Shown piece by piece: positions 13,748 to 23,260 of a DNA stretch of 33,154 nt. Location of the stretch: assembly GCA_900766735.1 (NCBI GenBank), contig CAAFWO010000009.1, forward strand, positions 1-33,154, in the 5' to 3' direction. The translations under genes and the position numbers were made by a program. Every line of letters begins with the position of its first letter. The first letter of the stretch is position 1. Under the pieces are notes generated by a model. It did no database searches and was not told the DNA's origin. It worked only from the letters and a program-made list of their open reading frames with translations. The DNA comes from Clostridia bacterium. Its GTDB lineage: Bacteria; Bacillota; Clostridia; CAKSNL01; HGM11501.

Positions 13748-16378
13748 TTACTTTCTGGGGTTCTTGATGTTAGCCTGAGCAGCCGCAAGTCTTGCGATCG
13801 GCACTCTGAAGGGAGAGCACGATACATAGTCAAGACCGATCTTGTGGCAGAACTCAACGGACGAAGGATCGCCGCCGTGCTCGCCGCAGATACCAACGTG
13901 GAGGTCGGGTCTAACGCTCTTGCCGAGCTTTATCGCCATTTCCATGAGCTTGCCTACGCCGATCTGGTCGAGCTTTGCGAACGGATCGTTCTCAAAGATC
14001 TTCGCGTCATAGTAAGCGTCAAGGAACTTGCCTGCGTCGTCTCTGGAGAAGCCGTAGGTCATCTGAGTAAGGTCGTTTGTACCGAAGCAGAAGAACTCAG
14101 CCTCTTTTGCGATCTCGTCAGCGGTGAGAGCCGCTCTCGGGATCTCGATCATTGTACCAACCTCATACTTAAGATCAACGCCGGCAGCCTTGATCTCAGC
14201 GTCAGCTGTCTCAACAACAGTCTTCTTAACATATTTAAGCTCTTTGATGTCGCCAATAAGAGGAATCATGATCTCGGGGGCAACATTCCAGTCCGGATGA
14301 GCCTTCTTAACATTGATAGCCGCTCTGATAACAGCCCTTGTCTGCATCTTCGCGATCTCGGGATAGGTTACCGCAAGACGGCATCCTCTGTGTCCCATCA
14401 TCGGGTTGAACTCGTGAAGAGAATTGATGATGTTCTTGATCTCCTCAACTGTCTTGCCCTTTGTCTTAGCGAGAGCCTCGATGTCAGCCTCTTCTGTGGG
14501 AACGAACTCATGAAGCGGAGGATCCAAGAATCTGATGGTAACGGGGCAACCCTCAAGGGCCTCATAAAGAGCCTCGAAATCGCCCTGCTGCATCGGAAGG
14601 ATCTTGTCGAGTGCTTCTTCTCTCTCTTCAACTGTGTCGGAGCAGATCATCTCTCTGAATGCGCCGATTCTGTTGCCCTCGAAGAACATATGCTCCGTAC
14701 GGCAAAGACCGATGCCCTCAGCGCCAAGCTCTCTTGCCTTCTTAGCGTCCTTGGGAGTATCTGCGTTTGTTCTTACATCAAGAGCTCTGTACTTGTCAGC
14801 CCAGCCCATGATCTTTCCGAAGTATCCGCCGATAGAAGCGTCAACCGTCGGGATAATTCCGTCATAGATCTTACCGGTCGAACCGTCGATAGAGATCTCG
14901 TCTCCCTCATGATAGGTCTTGCCTGCAAGAACGAACTTCTTGTTTTCTTCATCCATAGCGATGTCGGAGCAGCCGGATACACAGCAGGTACCCATTCCGC
15001 GCGCAACAACGGCCGCGTGGCTTGTCATACCGCCTCTAACGGTCAAGATACCCTGAGCGGCCTTCATGCCCTCGATGTCCTCGGGAGAAGTCTCAAGACG
15101 AACCAAAACGACCTTCTCGCCTCTCTCTTTCCAAGCCTTAGCGTCCTCAGCGGTGAACACGATCTTACCGCAAGCCGCACCGGGAGATGCCGCAAGTGCC
15201 TTTGCGATGGGCTCAGCCTTCTTAAGAGCCGCCGCGTCGAACTGCGGGTGAAGAAGAGTGTCAAGGTTTCTGGGGTCGATCATTGCAACTGCTTCTTTTT
15301 CTGTGATCATGCCCTCGTCAACAAGGTCGCATGCAATCTTCAATGCAGCCTGAGCGGTTCTCTTACCGTTTCTGGTCTGGAGCATGTAAAGGTGCTTGTC
15401 CTCGATCGTAAATTCCATGTCCTGCATGTCTCTGTAGTGGTTTTCAAGTGTATGGCAGATACCAACGAACTGCTCGTAAACTTCAGGCATAACCTCTTTA
15501 AGCTGGTCGATGTGCTGAGGTGTTCTTACACCTGCAACAACGTCCTCGCCCTGTGCGTTCATAAGGAACTCACCCATAAGGTGCTTTTCGCCTGTTGCGG
15601 GATCTCTTGTGAATGCAACACCGGTACCGGACGTCTCGCCCATGTTACCGAATGCCATCATCTGAACGTTAACAGCGGTACCCCAGGAATAAGGAATATC
15701 GTTGTCACGGCGGTAAACGTTAGCTCTGGGGTTGTCCCATGAACGGAATACAGCCTTGATAGCGCCCATTAACTGCTCCTTGGGATCGGTCGGAAAATCC
15801 TCGCCGATCTTGGACTTATATTCAGCCTTGAACTGAGAAGCAAGCTCCTTAAGATCGTCAGCGGTAAGCTCAACGTCCTGAGTAACGCCCTTCTTCTCCT
15901 TCATCGCGTCGATGAGCTGCTCGAAGTACTTTTTGCCGACTTCCATAACAACGTCGGAATACATCTGAATGAATCTTCTGTAGCAGTCCCAAGCCCATCT
16001 GGGGTTGCCGGACTTTTTGCTCATGACCTCAACAACTTCTTCGTTGAGACCGAGGTTAAGAATGGTGTCCATCATGCCGGGCATGGAAGCTCTCGCACCG
16101 GAACGAACGGAAACCAAAAGAGGATTCTCCTTGTCTCCGAACTTCTTGCCGCAGATCTTCTCCATCTTGCCGATGTACTCCATGATCTCAGCTTCAATGT
16201 CAGCGTTGATCTTCTTGCCGTCCTCATAGTACTGTGTGCACGCCTCTGTCGAGATCGTGAAGCCCTGAGGAACAGGAAGACCGAGATTGGTCATCTCTGC
16301 AAGGTTTGCGCCCTTACCACCGAGAATTTCTCTCATGGAAGCGTTACCTTCGCTGAACAGGTAAACATACTTTTTCAT
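13748..16378 (-). CDS. ppdK: Pyruvate, phosphate dikinase
   Basis: About 876 residues, full length for the family. It interconverts pyruvate + ATP + phosphate with PEP + AMP + pyrophosphate in the cytoplasm; in anaerobes it often works glycolytically. N-terminal nucleotide-binding part begins YVYLFSEGNASMREILGGKGANLAEM. The central phosphohistidine domain carries GGMTSHAAVVARGMGTCCVSG, with the catalytic histidine after T-S. The C-terminal PEP/pyruvate barrel has the FCFGTNDLTQMTYGFSRDD and VGICGEHGGDP motifs with the catalytic cysteine. The start is the ATG at 16378, eight bases after GGAGG. Single-gene unit with a terminator behind it; the AT-rich 140-bp region in front has TATAAT-like hexamers but no good -35. 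Codon use is strongly biased, as expected for a highly expressed enzyme. Confidence 0.97.
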   Translation of the reverse strand: MKKYVYLFSEGNASMREILGGKGANLAEMTNLGLPVPQGFTISTEACTQYYEDGKKINADIEAEIMEYIGKMEKICGKKFGDKENPLLVSVRSGARASMPGMMDTILNLGLNEEVVEVMSKKSGNPRWAWDCYRRFIQMYSDVVMEVGKKYFEQLIDAMKEKKGVTQDVELTADDLKELASQFKAEYKSKIGEDFPTDPKEQLMGAIKAVFRSWDNPRANVYRRDNDIPYSWGTAVNVQMMAFGNMGETSGTGVAFTRDPATGEKHLMGEFLMNAQGEDVVAGVRTPQHIDQLKEVMPEVYEQFVGICHTLENHYRDMQDMEFTIEDKHLYMLQTRNGKRTAQAALKIACDLVDEGMITEKEAVAMIDPRNLDTLLHPQFDAAALKKAEPIAKALAASPGAACGKIVFTAEDAKAWKERGEKVVLVRLETSPEDIEGMKAAQGILTVRGGMTSHAAVVARGMGTCCVSGCSDIAMDEENKKFVLAGKTYHEGDEISIDGSTGKIYDGIIPTVDASIGGYFGKIMGWADKYRALDVRTNADTPKDAKKARELGAEGIGLCRTEHMFFEGNRIGAFREMICSDTVEEREEALDKILPMQQGDFEALYEALEGCPVTIRFLDPPLHEFVPTEEADIEALAKTKGKTVEEIKNIINSLHEFNPMMGHRGCRLAVTYPEIAKMQTRAVIRAAINVKKAHPDWNVAPEIMIPLIGDIKELKYVKKTVVETADAEIKAAGVDLKYEVGTMIEIPRAALTADEIAKEAEFFCFGTNDLTQMTYGFSRDDAGKFLDAYYDAKIFENDPFAKLDQIGVGKLMEMAIKLGKSVRPDLHVGICGEHGGDPSSVEFCHKIGLDYVSCSPFRVPIARLAAAQANIKNPRK

Positions 16379-16521
16379 CAAATAAACCTCCTAAATTATA
16401 TCTTAGCATATCAATCATACACTAATTTCTCGAAAAATTCCACTATTTTTTTAATTTAACCGTAAAATTTTTTTGCCGATTCCGGGTTTTTTATAATCTA
16501 TCACAAAAAATCCGCATTATT

Positions 16522-17271
16522 TTACAGCATTTTTACTAATTTTTTATAATAGTCGAGCGTTTTGATCTCGTCCCTTATATGAAACGCGATAAATGACTCG
16601 GCCATTTTCAATGCCTTTGCGACCGTTTCGTCCTCCGGCTTTAATTTGTAGAGTCCCTTTGTCAAAGGCGACTTTAATATGTAGCTCATCAATCTGAGCG
16701 CGCCGGAGTCCGCCGGGCGAAGGCCGGCAAGGCGCGCGCACGATGGGCAGAGCACTCCGCCCGAGAGGGCGGAAAAAGCAAACGGCTCCTTTTCGCTCTG
16801 GCAGTTCACGCATTCGTCCGTCTCCGGTGTGAAGCCCGCGGCGGACAGAAGCTTTAAGTCATATAAAAGCTTCATATAATTATAGTCTGTCCTTTCGTTC
16901 GCAAGCATGAAAAGGCTGTTTAGCAAGAGCCGGACCGTGACGGCCATATCCTCCGGCGCCAGGTGGCCGGCAACGTCCGCCATATATATCCCGAGTGCAA
17001 GCCCCACGCAGTCGTCCCGAAGGCGGTAAAAGCTTTCGATGCACTCGGCCTGACTTAAGTTATAGACCTCGCCGCGCGGCCCTGTGAGCACGAACTCCGA
17101 ATAGCACAAAAGCTCCGTCGCGGCCCTGTTTTTGCTCTTTATGCTCCGAACGCCCCGGGCGCTGACAGAGATCTTGCCCAAAGGCTCCGTCAGCACCGTG
17201 AGCATCTTGTCATAATCACCGTAATTGACCTGCCGTATCACTATGCCCTTCACTTTTATCGGCTGTGCCAC
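16522..17271 (-). CDS. recO: RecO, DNA repair/recombination mediator
   Basis: 249 residues. N-terminal OB-fold (KVKGIVIRQVNYGDYDKMLTV, then GKISVSARGVR) and helical region, followed by the zinc site C-V-N-C ... C-P-S-C at about residues 148-172. RecO loads RecA onto SSB-coated DNA with RecR. Start is a GTG at 17271 with AAGGAGAG nine bases before it, inside the upstream small gene. It is the last gene of the long yqfC-recO operon; there is no obvious terminator after it. Confidence 0.93.
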   Translation of the reverse strand: MAQPIKVKGIVIRQVNYGDYDKMLTVLTEPLGKISVSARGVRSIKSKNRAATELLCYSEFVLTGPRGEVYNLSQAECIESFYRLRDDCVGLALGIYMADVAGHLAPEDMAVTVRLLLNSLFMLANERTDYNYMKLLYDLKLLSAAGFTPETDECVNCQSEKEPFAFSALSGGVLCPSCARLAGLRPADSGALRLMSYILKSPLTKGLYKLKPEDETVAKALKMAESFIAFHIRDEIKTLDYYKKLVKML

Positions 17272-17359
17272 TTTCTTTTCTCTCCTTAAACGACTCGTCG
17301 CTTTTAAGCTTTAAATAGTCGTCGATCTTTCCGGATCTATAAAAATCTGTTTCCTTCAC
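17216..17359 (-). CDS. YqzL-like 47-residue protein
   Basis: Starts at a GTG at 17359 behind a perfect GGAGGTG (17366-17372). The product (KETDFYRSGKIDDYLKLKSD...) is 47 residues and matches the small YqzL family, found between era and recO in many Firmicutes, in size, position and the F-x-x-x-G-x-I-x-x-Y-L pattern. The last third is charged and low-complexity. It overlaps recO by 56 bases in another frame, with the recO ribosome binding site inside it, suggesting coupled translation. Function unknown. Confidence 0.6.
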   Translation of the reverse strand: MKETDFYRSGKIDDYLKLKSDESFKERKESGTADKSEGHSDTAGQLR

Positions 17360-17422
17360 GCTTTTCACCTCCGCATTTATTTTGCGAAGATACGCGCGCA
17401 ATATTAAAGGAATGTTTTGCCG

Positions 17423-18313
17423 TCAGTTTTTAAATCCGAGCGTTTTTAAATCGCTTTCGGTGTTTCTCCAGTCGGAGCGGACCTTGACCCAGAGCCTTAA
17501 ATAGACCTTTTTGCCGAAAAACTTCTCCATATCGGCTCTTGCATAGCTTCCGACTCTTTTTAACGCCTCGCCGCCCTTGCCGATGATGATCGCCTTATGC
17601 GAATTCTTCTCGCAGTAGATGGCCGCCTCGATGGATAAAAGATTCTCATTGTCCGTGAATTTCTCAATCTCGACAGCAGTGCCGTGCGGTACCTCCTTGT
17701 CAAAGAGTCTTAAGATTTTCTCTCTTATGATTTCCGAGGCGATGGTTTTTTCCGGCATATCGGTCATCTGGTCGGCCGGGTAATACATCGGCCCTTCGCC
17801 GATGAGTGAAAGCACCGCCGAAACGACCTTGTCCGCTCTCTCGCGAAGCGCGCTCATGGGGAGCACCTCGGCAAAGTCATAAAGCTCGCTGTAGCCGGCG
17901 ATGAGGGGAAGTATTTTTTCTTTTTCCACCGCGTCGACCTTGTTTATTACGAGTACAGTCGGAATCTTTCGCGCCTTTAACTGCTCGATGATGCTCTTTT
18001 CCTGCTCGCCTATCTCCTTTGCCGCGTCGACGACCATGACAGCGGCGTCCACGTCCGTAATAGTGTCGGAAACGACCTTGTTCATATATTCGCCGAGCTT
18101 CGTTTTGGGCTTGTGAACACCCGGAGTGTCAACGAATATGAGCTGGCAGTCGTCCGTCGTCTCGATCGCCAAAATGGCGTTTCTCGTCGTCTGCGGCTTG
18201 TTCGAAACTATGGCAAGCTTGTCCCCGGTTATTTTATTTAAAAGTGTGGATTTTCCCGTGTTCGGTCTGCCGACTATCGCGACAAAGCCCGATTTGAATG
18301 CTTTTTCACTCAT
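17423..18313 (-). CDS. era: Era GTPase (16S rRNA maturation)
   Basis: 296 residues. GTPase domain with G1 GRPNTGKST (most Era have Val where Thr is here), the conserved switch region KPQTTRNAI, G3 DTPG, G4 NKVD and the SALR G5 loop. Then a C-terminal KH domain with IIIGKGGEALKRVGSYAR. Era binds the 3' end of 16S rRNA and promotes 30S assembly. The start codon directly abuts the ybeY stop codon. The dgkA and cdd genes often found between ybeY and era in Bacillus are absent here. Confidence 0.96.
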   Translation of the reverse strand: MSEKAFKSGFVAIVGRPNTGKSTLLNKITGDKLAIVSNKPQTTRNAILAIETTDDCQLIFVDTPGVHKPKTKLGEYMNKVVSDTITDVDAAVMVVDAAKEIGEQEKSIIEQLKARKIPTVLVINKVDAVEKEKILPLIAGYSELYDFAEVLPMSALRERADKVVSAVLSLIGEGPMYYPADQMTDMPEKTIASEIIREKILRLFDKEVPHGTAVEIEKFTDNENLLSIEAAIYCEKNSHKAIIIGKGGEALKRVGSYARADMEKFFGKKVYLRLWVKVRSDWRNTESDLKTLGFKN

Positions 18314-18805
18314 TTATTTTTCTTCCGCCTCTCTCGGCAAATTGATCGCCGTTAAAATCTTTTTTTCCTTGGCCTGCATCTTCTCGCGCTCGCCCTCCTC
18401 CATGTGGTCATAGCCCAATAGGTGGAGCATCGAATGCACGGTCAGAAAGCCGACCTCGCGACGCTCGGAGTGCCCGAACTCCTTTGCCTGCTCGGCCGCA
18501 CGTTCGAGCGAGATCACAATGTCGCCGAGCACCAGTTTGTCACCGTCATAGACCTTGCTTTCGGGGATCATCTTCCCGTCTGAGTCAAACGCGGTCATAG
18601 GGAAGGACAAAACGTCCGTCGCCCCGTCGCGGTTCATATATTCTTTGTTTAAGACGGCGATCTCGTCGTTCGTGCAAAGCGTCACGCTTATCTGGCAGTC
18701 GTCCGTCACGCCCTCCTCACTGAGCGCGCCGGCCGCCGCCGATTCTATCACACTGTCAAAATCCGCCTCCGGCGCATTTTCGGTTCTTTCAATTATCAGC
18801 TCCAT
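18314..18805 (-). CDS. ybeY: YbeY, rRNA maturation endoribonuclease
   Basis: About 163 residues from the ATG at 18805, seven bases after AAGGAG; an ATG six codons earlier precedes that site. Hallmarks: FLTVHSMLHLLGYDHMEEGE, the three-histidine zinc site (H-x-x-x-H-x-x-x-x-x-H), and the substrate segment RDGATDVLSFPM. YbeY is needed for 16S rRNA 3' processing and ribosome quality control. It overlaps the end of pgpH by 17 bases. Confidence 0.95.
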   Translation of the reverse strand: MELIIERTENAPEADFDSVIESAAAGALSEEGVTDDCQISVTLCTNDEIAVLNKEYMNRDGATDVLSFPMTAFDSDGKMIPESKVYDGDKLVLGDIVISLERAAEQAKEFGHSERREVGFLTVHSMLHLLGYDHMEEGEREKMQAKEKKILTAINLPREAEEK

Positions 18806-20810
18806 TTTCCGGCTCCTTGTCATATTTGATTCTTTTGTGGAAATAGCTTTCCTGCATCGTGACGAACGCGTCGATTATCTCACCGAGCTCGCGGAACGAA
18901 AGATTGCAGCTGTCAAGCTGGCCGTCGGTCATCTTGCCGCGCACGATCTTCGTCACCATCGCGCGGATCGAGGCCTCGTCCTTCTCGTCGAGCGAGCGGA
19001 CAGCCGCCTCGCACGAGTCTGCGAGCATGACGATACCGGCCTCCTTGGACTCCGGCTTCGGGCCCGGATAGCGGTAATCGTCCTCTTTCGCGTCGGGATC
19101 TAACTCCTTCGCCTTGTTATAGAATATCCCGGCGAGCGTCGTGCCGTGGTGCTGTGCGATAATGTCCCTTATATCCGGAGGCAGGCGGTACTGCTTCGCA
19201 ATTTCAAGCCCGTAATAGACATGGCCGCGCAGAACCTCCGCCGATTCGGACGGCATCAGCGCGTCGTGCGGATTTACCCCCATCTGGTTTTCAAAGAAAT
19301 AGTCCGGCCGCTTTAGCTTGCCGATGTCGTGATAATACGCACCGACGCGCGCGAGCTGGTTGTCCGCGCCGATCCTGATACACGCCGCCTCGGCAAGATT
19401 TCCCACCATCAGCGAATGATGGTATGTTCCGGGCGCTTCGAACATCAGCCTTTTTAAAAGCGGCTTTTCCGGGTTGCCCAGATCGTTTAGCTTAAACGGC
19501 GTCGCGATATTGAATATGTTTTCAAATACCGGCGTCGTGCCGATTATGATGACCGATGTCAAAAGCCCGTTCGCCGCGCCGTATAAAAGATATCGAACCG
19601 CCTCTTCAATGCTCTTTCCGACAAAGAGCGCCGCCATCATCGCCGCGACCGCTCCCGTTATCACCATAGCCAGCATCGCCTTGGCATAGCCCGAAAGGCC
19701 GGCGACCTTTTTAAATATAACAGCGCCGACGAATGAATAGAGCATCATCGCGATCAGAAATTCCTCGCCCCGGCCGAGCATGACCGCCGCCGCGGAGCAG
19801 ATATAGATGTTCGTAACGAGCGAAAGCTCCATATCTATAAAGGTCGCGACCAGCACCGCGCCGACCGGTATCGGAATGAGATATGCATATATTCCCGAAA
19901 CGTGGGACGAGAGCATCAGTATCACGAGCATCAAAAGAGGGAGCAGTAAAAGCAGCAAGAGCTTCCCCGTCCGCATTTCGGACTTTCTCCTTCTTATGTA
20001 ATATGCCCCGATAAGATAGATGAATCCTAAGAACAAAAATGTCGCGAGCGCATATTTTTTGCTGATGCTCCTCTCGCCTTTTAAAAGCCCGATGTCGGAC
20101 AAAAGCGCGATCTGATCGTCGGTTATGACCTCGCCGCGGCGCAGAATTATCTGGTTTTTCTTATAGACCGCCGGCTCGACCATGCTCATTGCCTTTTCCT
20201 TTTCGGCCTGTGTGAGCTCCTCGTCATAGACCTGGTTGATCCTGACAAAGTTATTTAAGATCGCCTCGGCCGCAGTCTTCGTCTCGCCTGTAACGCCCTT
20301 TGATTCAAGCTGTGCGCTCATTTCCTCCATCGCCGCCGAGGTGTCGGAAACGCCCTTGTCCATCACATAGGCAAAGACGGCGCGGACAATGGACGAGAAG
20401 GAGGAAAGCTCCTCCGGCTCCATACAAAGAAGAAGCGAGAGCGTGTCCGAGTCAAGGCTCACCTTAAGGTCTCCCGCCATAAACTGAATTTTGCCCTCCA
20501 AGGTGATGTTCATCGCCCTCACCTGGCTGACCGATGCGAAAAGCTGCTGAATTTTCTCCTCGGCGTCGCCCGTTAAGTCATAGTCGATCTTATACTGCGG
20601 CGCGACCTGTGCGGCCGCGGCCTCGCGCCTTCTGTTCGTCGTCGCCGAATCCTCGATCTCGCGCGGTGCGTAAATGTCCGCCTCGCAGATGTCGCCCGTC
20701 CTATAGTCATAGCTCTCGGGCACTGAAACGCCCAGGATTATGGCAAAAGACAAAACAAACGATGAAACAACGATGATCCACCTGATCAAAGAAGAATTTT
20801 TCTTTTTCAT
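18789..20810 (-). CDS. pgpH: PgpH-type 7TM-HD cyclic-di-AMP phosphodiesterase
   Basis: 673 residues. One N-terminal membrane helix (11-29), an extracytoplasmic region (30-250) with RRREAAAAQVAPQY, seven membrane helices (about 253-425), then a cytoplasmic HD domain: YHHSLMVGNLAEAA (463-476), YYHDIGKLKRPDYF (492-505), HHG and DSCEAAVRSL further on. This 7TMR-HDED plus 7TM-HD layout is the PgpH family, which hydrolyses c-di-AMP to pApA in Listeria and Bacillus. Its start overlaps the phoH stop as ATGA, the usual coupled order phoH-pgpH-ybeY. Confidence 0.95.
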   Translation of the reverse strand: MKKKNSSLIRWIIVVSSFVLSFAIILGVSVPESYDYRTGDICEADIYAPREIEDSATTNRRREAAAAQVAPQYKIDYDLTGDAEEKIQQLFASVSQVRAMNITLEGKIQFMAGDLKVSLDSDTLSLLLCMEPEELSSFSSIVRAVFAYVMDKGVSDTSAAMEEMSAQLESKGVTGETKTAAEAILNNFVRINQVYDEELTQAEKEKAMSMVEPAVYKKNQIILRRGEVITDDQIALLSDIGLLKGERSISKKYALATFLFLGFIYLIGAYYIRRRKSEMRTGKLLLLLLLPLLMLVILMLSSHVSGIYAYLIPIPVGAVLVATFIDMELSLVTNIYICSAAAVMLGRGEEFLIAMMLYSFVGAVIFKKVAGLSGYAKAMLAMVITGAVAAMMAALFVGKSIEEAVRYLLYGAANGLLTSVIIIGTTPVFENIFNIATPFKLNDLGNPEKPLLKRLMFEAPGTYHHSLMVGNLAEAACIRIGADNQLARVGAYYHDIGKLKRPDYFFENQMGVNPHDALMPSESAEVLRGHVYYGLEIAKQYRLPPDIRDIIAQHHGTTLAGIFYNKAKELDPDAKEDDYRYPGPKPESKEAGIVMLADSCEAAVRSLDEKDEASIRAMVTKIVRGKMTDGQLDSCNLSFRELGEIIDAFVTMQESYFHKRIKYDKEPENGADN

Positions 20811-21790
20811 CTTTTCCTTTCCGCCGCTCGCGCGGCTCTTTCTCTTTCGTATTTTTCATAGCTTTTGATGATCTTCTGAACGAGCGGATGCCTTACGACG
20901 TCGCGCTCCGAAAGCGTGACGAAAGCGATTCCCTCGATGTTTTTCAAAACCTTCATCGCCTCTTTAAGCCCGGAGGTCTTGCCGTCCGGAAGGTCGATCT
21001 GCGTGATGTCCCCTGTCACGATAACGCGCGAGCCGAAGCCGATTCTCGTCAAAAACATTTTCATCTGCTCGGGCGTGGTGTTCTGTGCCTCGTCCAAAAT
21101 GATGAACGCGTCGTCTAAGGTTCTTCCGCGCATATATGCAAGCGGAGCGACCTCGATCTGGCCGCGCTCGAAATATTTCTGATAGCTCTCCGTGCCCATC
21201 ATCTCATACATAGCGTCGTAAAGCGGCCTTAAATACGGGTCGACCTTCATCTGAAGGTCGCCGGGCAGAAAGCCGAGCTTTTCTCCGGCCTCTACAGCCG
21301 GGCGCGTCATTATTATTCTCGAGACCTCTTTTTTCCTGAACGCCTCGACAGCCATGGCGACGGCAAGAAACGTCTTTCCCGTGCCGGCCGGGCCGATGCC
21401 GAAGCAGATCGGGTTTTCGCCGATCGCTTTTATATATTCTTTCTGGCCGAGAGTTTTCGCCTTTATCGGCTTGCCCTTAGAGGTGATGCACACAAAATCG
21501 CCCGAGAGTGTGGAAACGGACGATGCCGTTCCGGCCTCCGCCATCGAAATGCAATATCTTATGCCCTGCTCGGTCAATTGTTCGCCGTTTTTTAATATGC
21601 TCATCATTGCCGAGAGCGCGTCGTGCGCGCGGATGACGTTTTCCTCCGCTCCCGTGATCTTAACAGAGCTTCCGCGGCTTACGATCTGCACGGAAAGCTC
21701 GTGCTCCAGAAGCTTTAAGTTAAAGTCAAAGCTCCCGAAAAGCTCCGGAATTTTTGTCATATCGTCAATTTCAAAAATTTTCTCTGTCAC
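20807..21790 (-). CDS. phoH: PhoH-family ATPase
   Basis: 327 residues with an N-terminal KH-like region and an ATPase core: Walker A GPAGTGKTFLAVA, TRPAVEAGEKLGFLPGD, MRGRTLDDAFIILDEAQNTT (Walker B) and VTGDITQIDLP. Start is a GTG at 21790 after GGAGG; it follows yqfD by 13 bases. The family is linked to RNA metabolism and is almost always next to ybeY; exact activity is unsettled. C-terminus is basic. Confidence 0.94.
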   Translation of the reverse strand: MTEKIFEIDDMTKIPELFGSFDFNLKLLEHELSVQIVSRGSSVKITGAEENVIRAHDALSAMMSILKNGEQLTEQGIRYCISMAEAGTASSVSTLSGDFVCITSKGKPIKAKTLGQKEYIKAIGENPICFGIGPAGTGKTFLAVAMAVEAFRKKEVSRIIMTRPAVEAGEKLGFLPGDLQMKVDPYLRPLYDAMYEMMGTESYQKYFERGQIEVAPLAYMRGRTLDDAFIILDEAQNTTPEQMKMFLTRIGFGSRVIVTGDITQIDLPDGKTSGLKEAMKVLKNIEGIAFVTLSERDVVRHPLVQKIIKSYEKYERERAARAAERKR

Positions 21791-21803
21791 CTTTATTCCT
21801 CCG

Positions 21804-22964
21804 TTATTCTTGTGTATATGAAAGCTTTTTTAACGCGATGTCGCTCTCGCACTCAAATTTCAATGTTACAAAAGCGCCCTCCCCGTCGGGCGTGACCTCT
21901 TCGGTGATGTTTATGACATTCGCGTCCGGCCTCTTTTCCGAAAAGCTTTTTTTAAGCCTCTCTTTTTCCTCTTCGATCGCCTTTTCGATCGGAATAACGC
22001 CCTCATCAGTATATGTTTCCTTAAATTTCACTTTTTTAACCGTCACCGGAAGCAAAACGTCGCCTAATATCTTTAAATTTCTTTCCTCTTCGGTTTTTTC
22101 GCACTCTTTATAAGGGTCTTTATTCGTGAAGGAAAAATTCATTCCGAAGCCCAGAATGTTAATGCCGTAACGGCTTTTTTCCCGGCCCGTCGGGCGGACG
22201 GTTTTTTTAACCGGCTCTGCCCTGCCTTTTTCCTCTTCCCAGTATGAGGCGATGACCACCCCGTCCGCATGCAGCCGGCCGCCGCCAGTGATCAGGACCT
22301 CGCCGGCCGTCACGGTGTCGCCCTCGGCTTTTACTCCCGCTCCGCGCTTGACCGTGATGCTTTTTATGACGCCGCTTCGTGAGGCGATAACGTCGCACGG
22401 CTCTTTCACGTCGACCGGAGGAGCCGATGTGGTCTTCTCTCTCACATGTATGTATAAGACGGTGCCCCGTATCTCGGGATATATCCAGGAAAGGCGCGGC
22501 TCAAAGCGCAGTGCCTCGTCCTCGAATTTCTTCACGTTCACCTTGTATTTTACCACACCTTGCTTCAAACCGCAATACTCTGCGACAAATTTTATCTCCT
22601 CGTCCGTCATATTTTCGTTCCCGTCGACCCGGACCGTCCAGATAAAAAGGTTCGAGATCAGTATCAGCGCCGAAAAGAGCGCAAGTCCCAAAATGAGCGC
22701 GTTCCGCGATCTGTAGCGCGCAAGGTAAAACCCAAGGCCGGACTTTTTTATTATTCTTATCCTGCAGCCGGACTTTTTCGCCGGCCCTCTCATACGCCGA
22801 AAGGCCTTGACGGTGCACCTTAAGGTGACTTTTCCGTCCTCTTTTTCCGCGCCCCAAAGGTGAATGCCCGAAAGCGCGGCAAGGTTTATAAACCGCTCGG
22901 GAAACGCCCCCTCGACCGAGATGACGAGGTATCCGCGGATAAAATTCAAAAATTGCAATAACAC
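21804..22964 (-). CDS. yqfD: YqfD, sporulation membrane protein
   Basis: 386 residues. N-terminal cytoplasmic domain with a conserved GAFPERFINLAALSGIHLWG opening, one membrane helix (about 88-110), and a large extracytoplasmic domain including the SWIYPEIRGTVLYIHVREK segment and a lipoyl-like VIASRSGVIKSITVKRGAGV region. YqfD is a conserved sporulation gene of the mother cell with unknown mechanism. Start is a GTG at 22964 after AAAGGAG; it follows yqfC by 14 bases. Confidence 0.92.
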   Translation of the reverse strand: MLLQFLNFIRGYLVISVEGAFPERFINLAALSGIHLWGAEKEDGKVTLRCTVKAFRRMRGPAKKSGCRIRIIKKSGLGFYLARYRSRNALILGLALFSALILISNLFIWTVRVDGNENMTDEEIKFVAEYCGLKQGVVKYKVNVKKFEDEALRFEPRLSWIYPEIRGTVLYIHVREKTTSAPPVDVKEPCDVIASRSGVIKSITVKRGAGVKAEGDTVTAGEVLITGGGRLHADGVVIASYWEEEKGRAEPVKKTVRPTGREKSRYGINILGFGMNFSFTNKDPYKECEKTEEERNLKILGDVLLPVTVKKVKFKETYTDEGVIPIEKAIEEEKERLKKSFSEKRPDANVINITEEVTPDGEGAFVTLKFECESDIALKKLSYTQE

Positions 22965-22978
22965 GAAACCCTTCTCCT

Positions 22979-23239
22979 TTATATAAATTCCACGCCCGAA
23001 ACATCGCCCAGAATGCTTAAAATTTCATCCGTAATGTGCGAAAGCGTCAGGTTTTCTCCGCTGATCTTCACGATCTTTCCACGCGTGTTGACTTTCACGC
23101 TGTTTGGGTCATAGGAAATTATTCCGCGGTAGTTTTCAATCGTCACTTCGCGCTCGCCGGCGATCGTTATGCAGACCGAATCGTGCATCACGGCTTCGGA
23201 AAGCTCGGCCGGCACATCGGGATTTTTCGCTTTTTTCAT
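22979..23239 (-). CDS. yqfC: YqfC, sporulation protein
   Basis: About 86 residues; family proteins are around 90. Reads VCITIAGEREVTIENYRGIISYD, then VNTRGKIVKISGENLTLSHIT, the conserved body of YqfC, which resembles the YabP beta-rich fold. I place the start at the ATG at 23239, preceded by GGGGGTG. First gene of the long operon, so a sigma-E-type promoter could feed the ribosome-maintenance genes downstream during sporulation. Confidence 0.92.
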   Translation of the reverse strand: MKKAKNPDVPAELSEAVMHDSVCITIAGEREVTIENYRGIISYDPNSVKVNTRGKIVKISGENLTLSHITDEILSILGDVSGVEFI

Positions 23240-23260
23240 CAAGGCCACCCCCGTTTACTA

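Noticed and set aside
13439..15742. Very long open frame on the plus strand opposite ppdK
   Set aside because: It has no ribosome binding site, no recognisable domain and odd composition rich in Ser, Leu and Cys. It is explained by the strongly biased codon use of ppdK on the other strand.
16379..16521. Gene or RNA in the gap between ppdK and recO
   Set aside because: AT-rich 140 bp with no conserved structure or coding frame; it probably holds only the ppdK promoter, whose -35 I could not fix.
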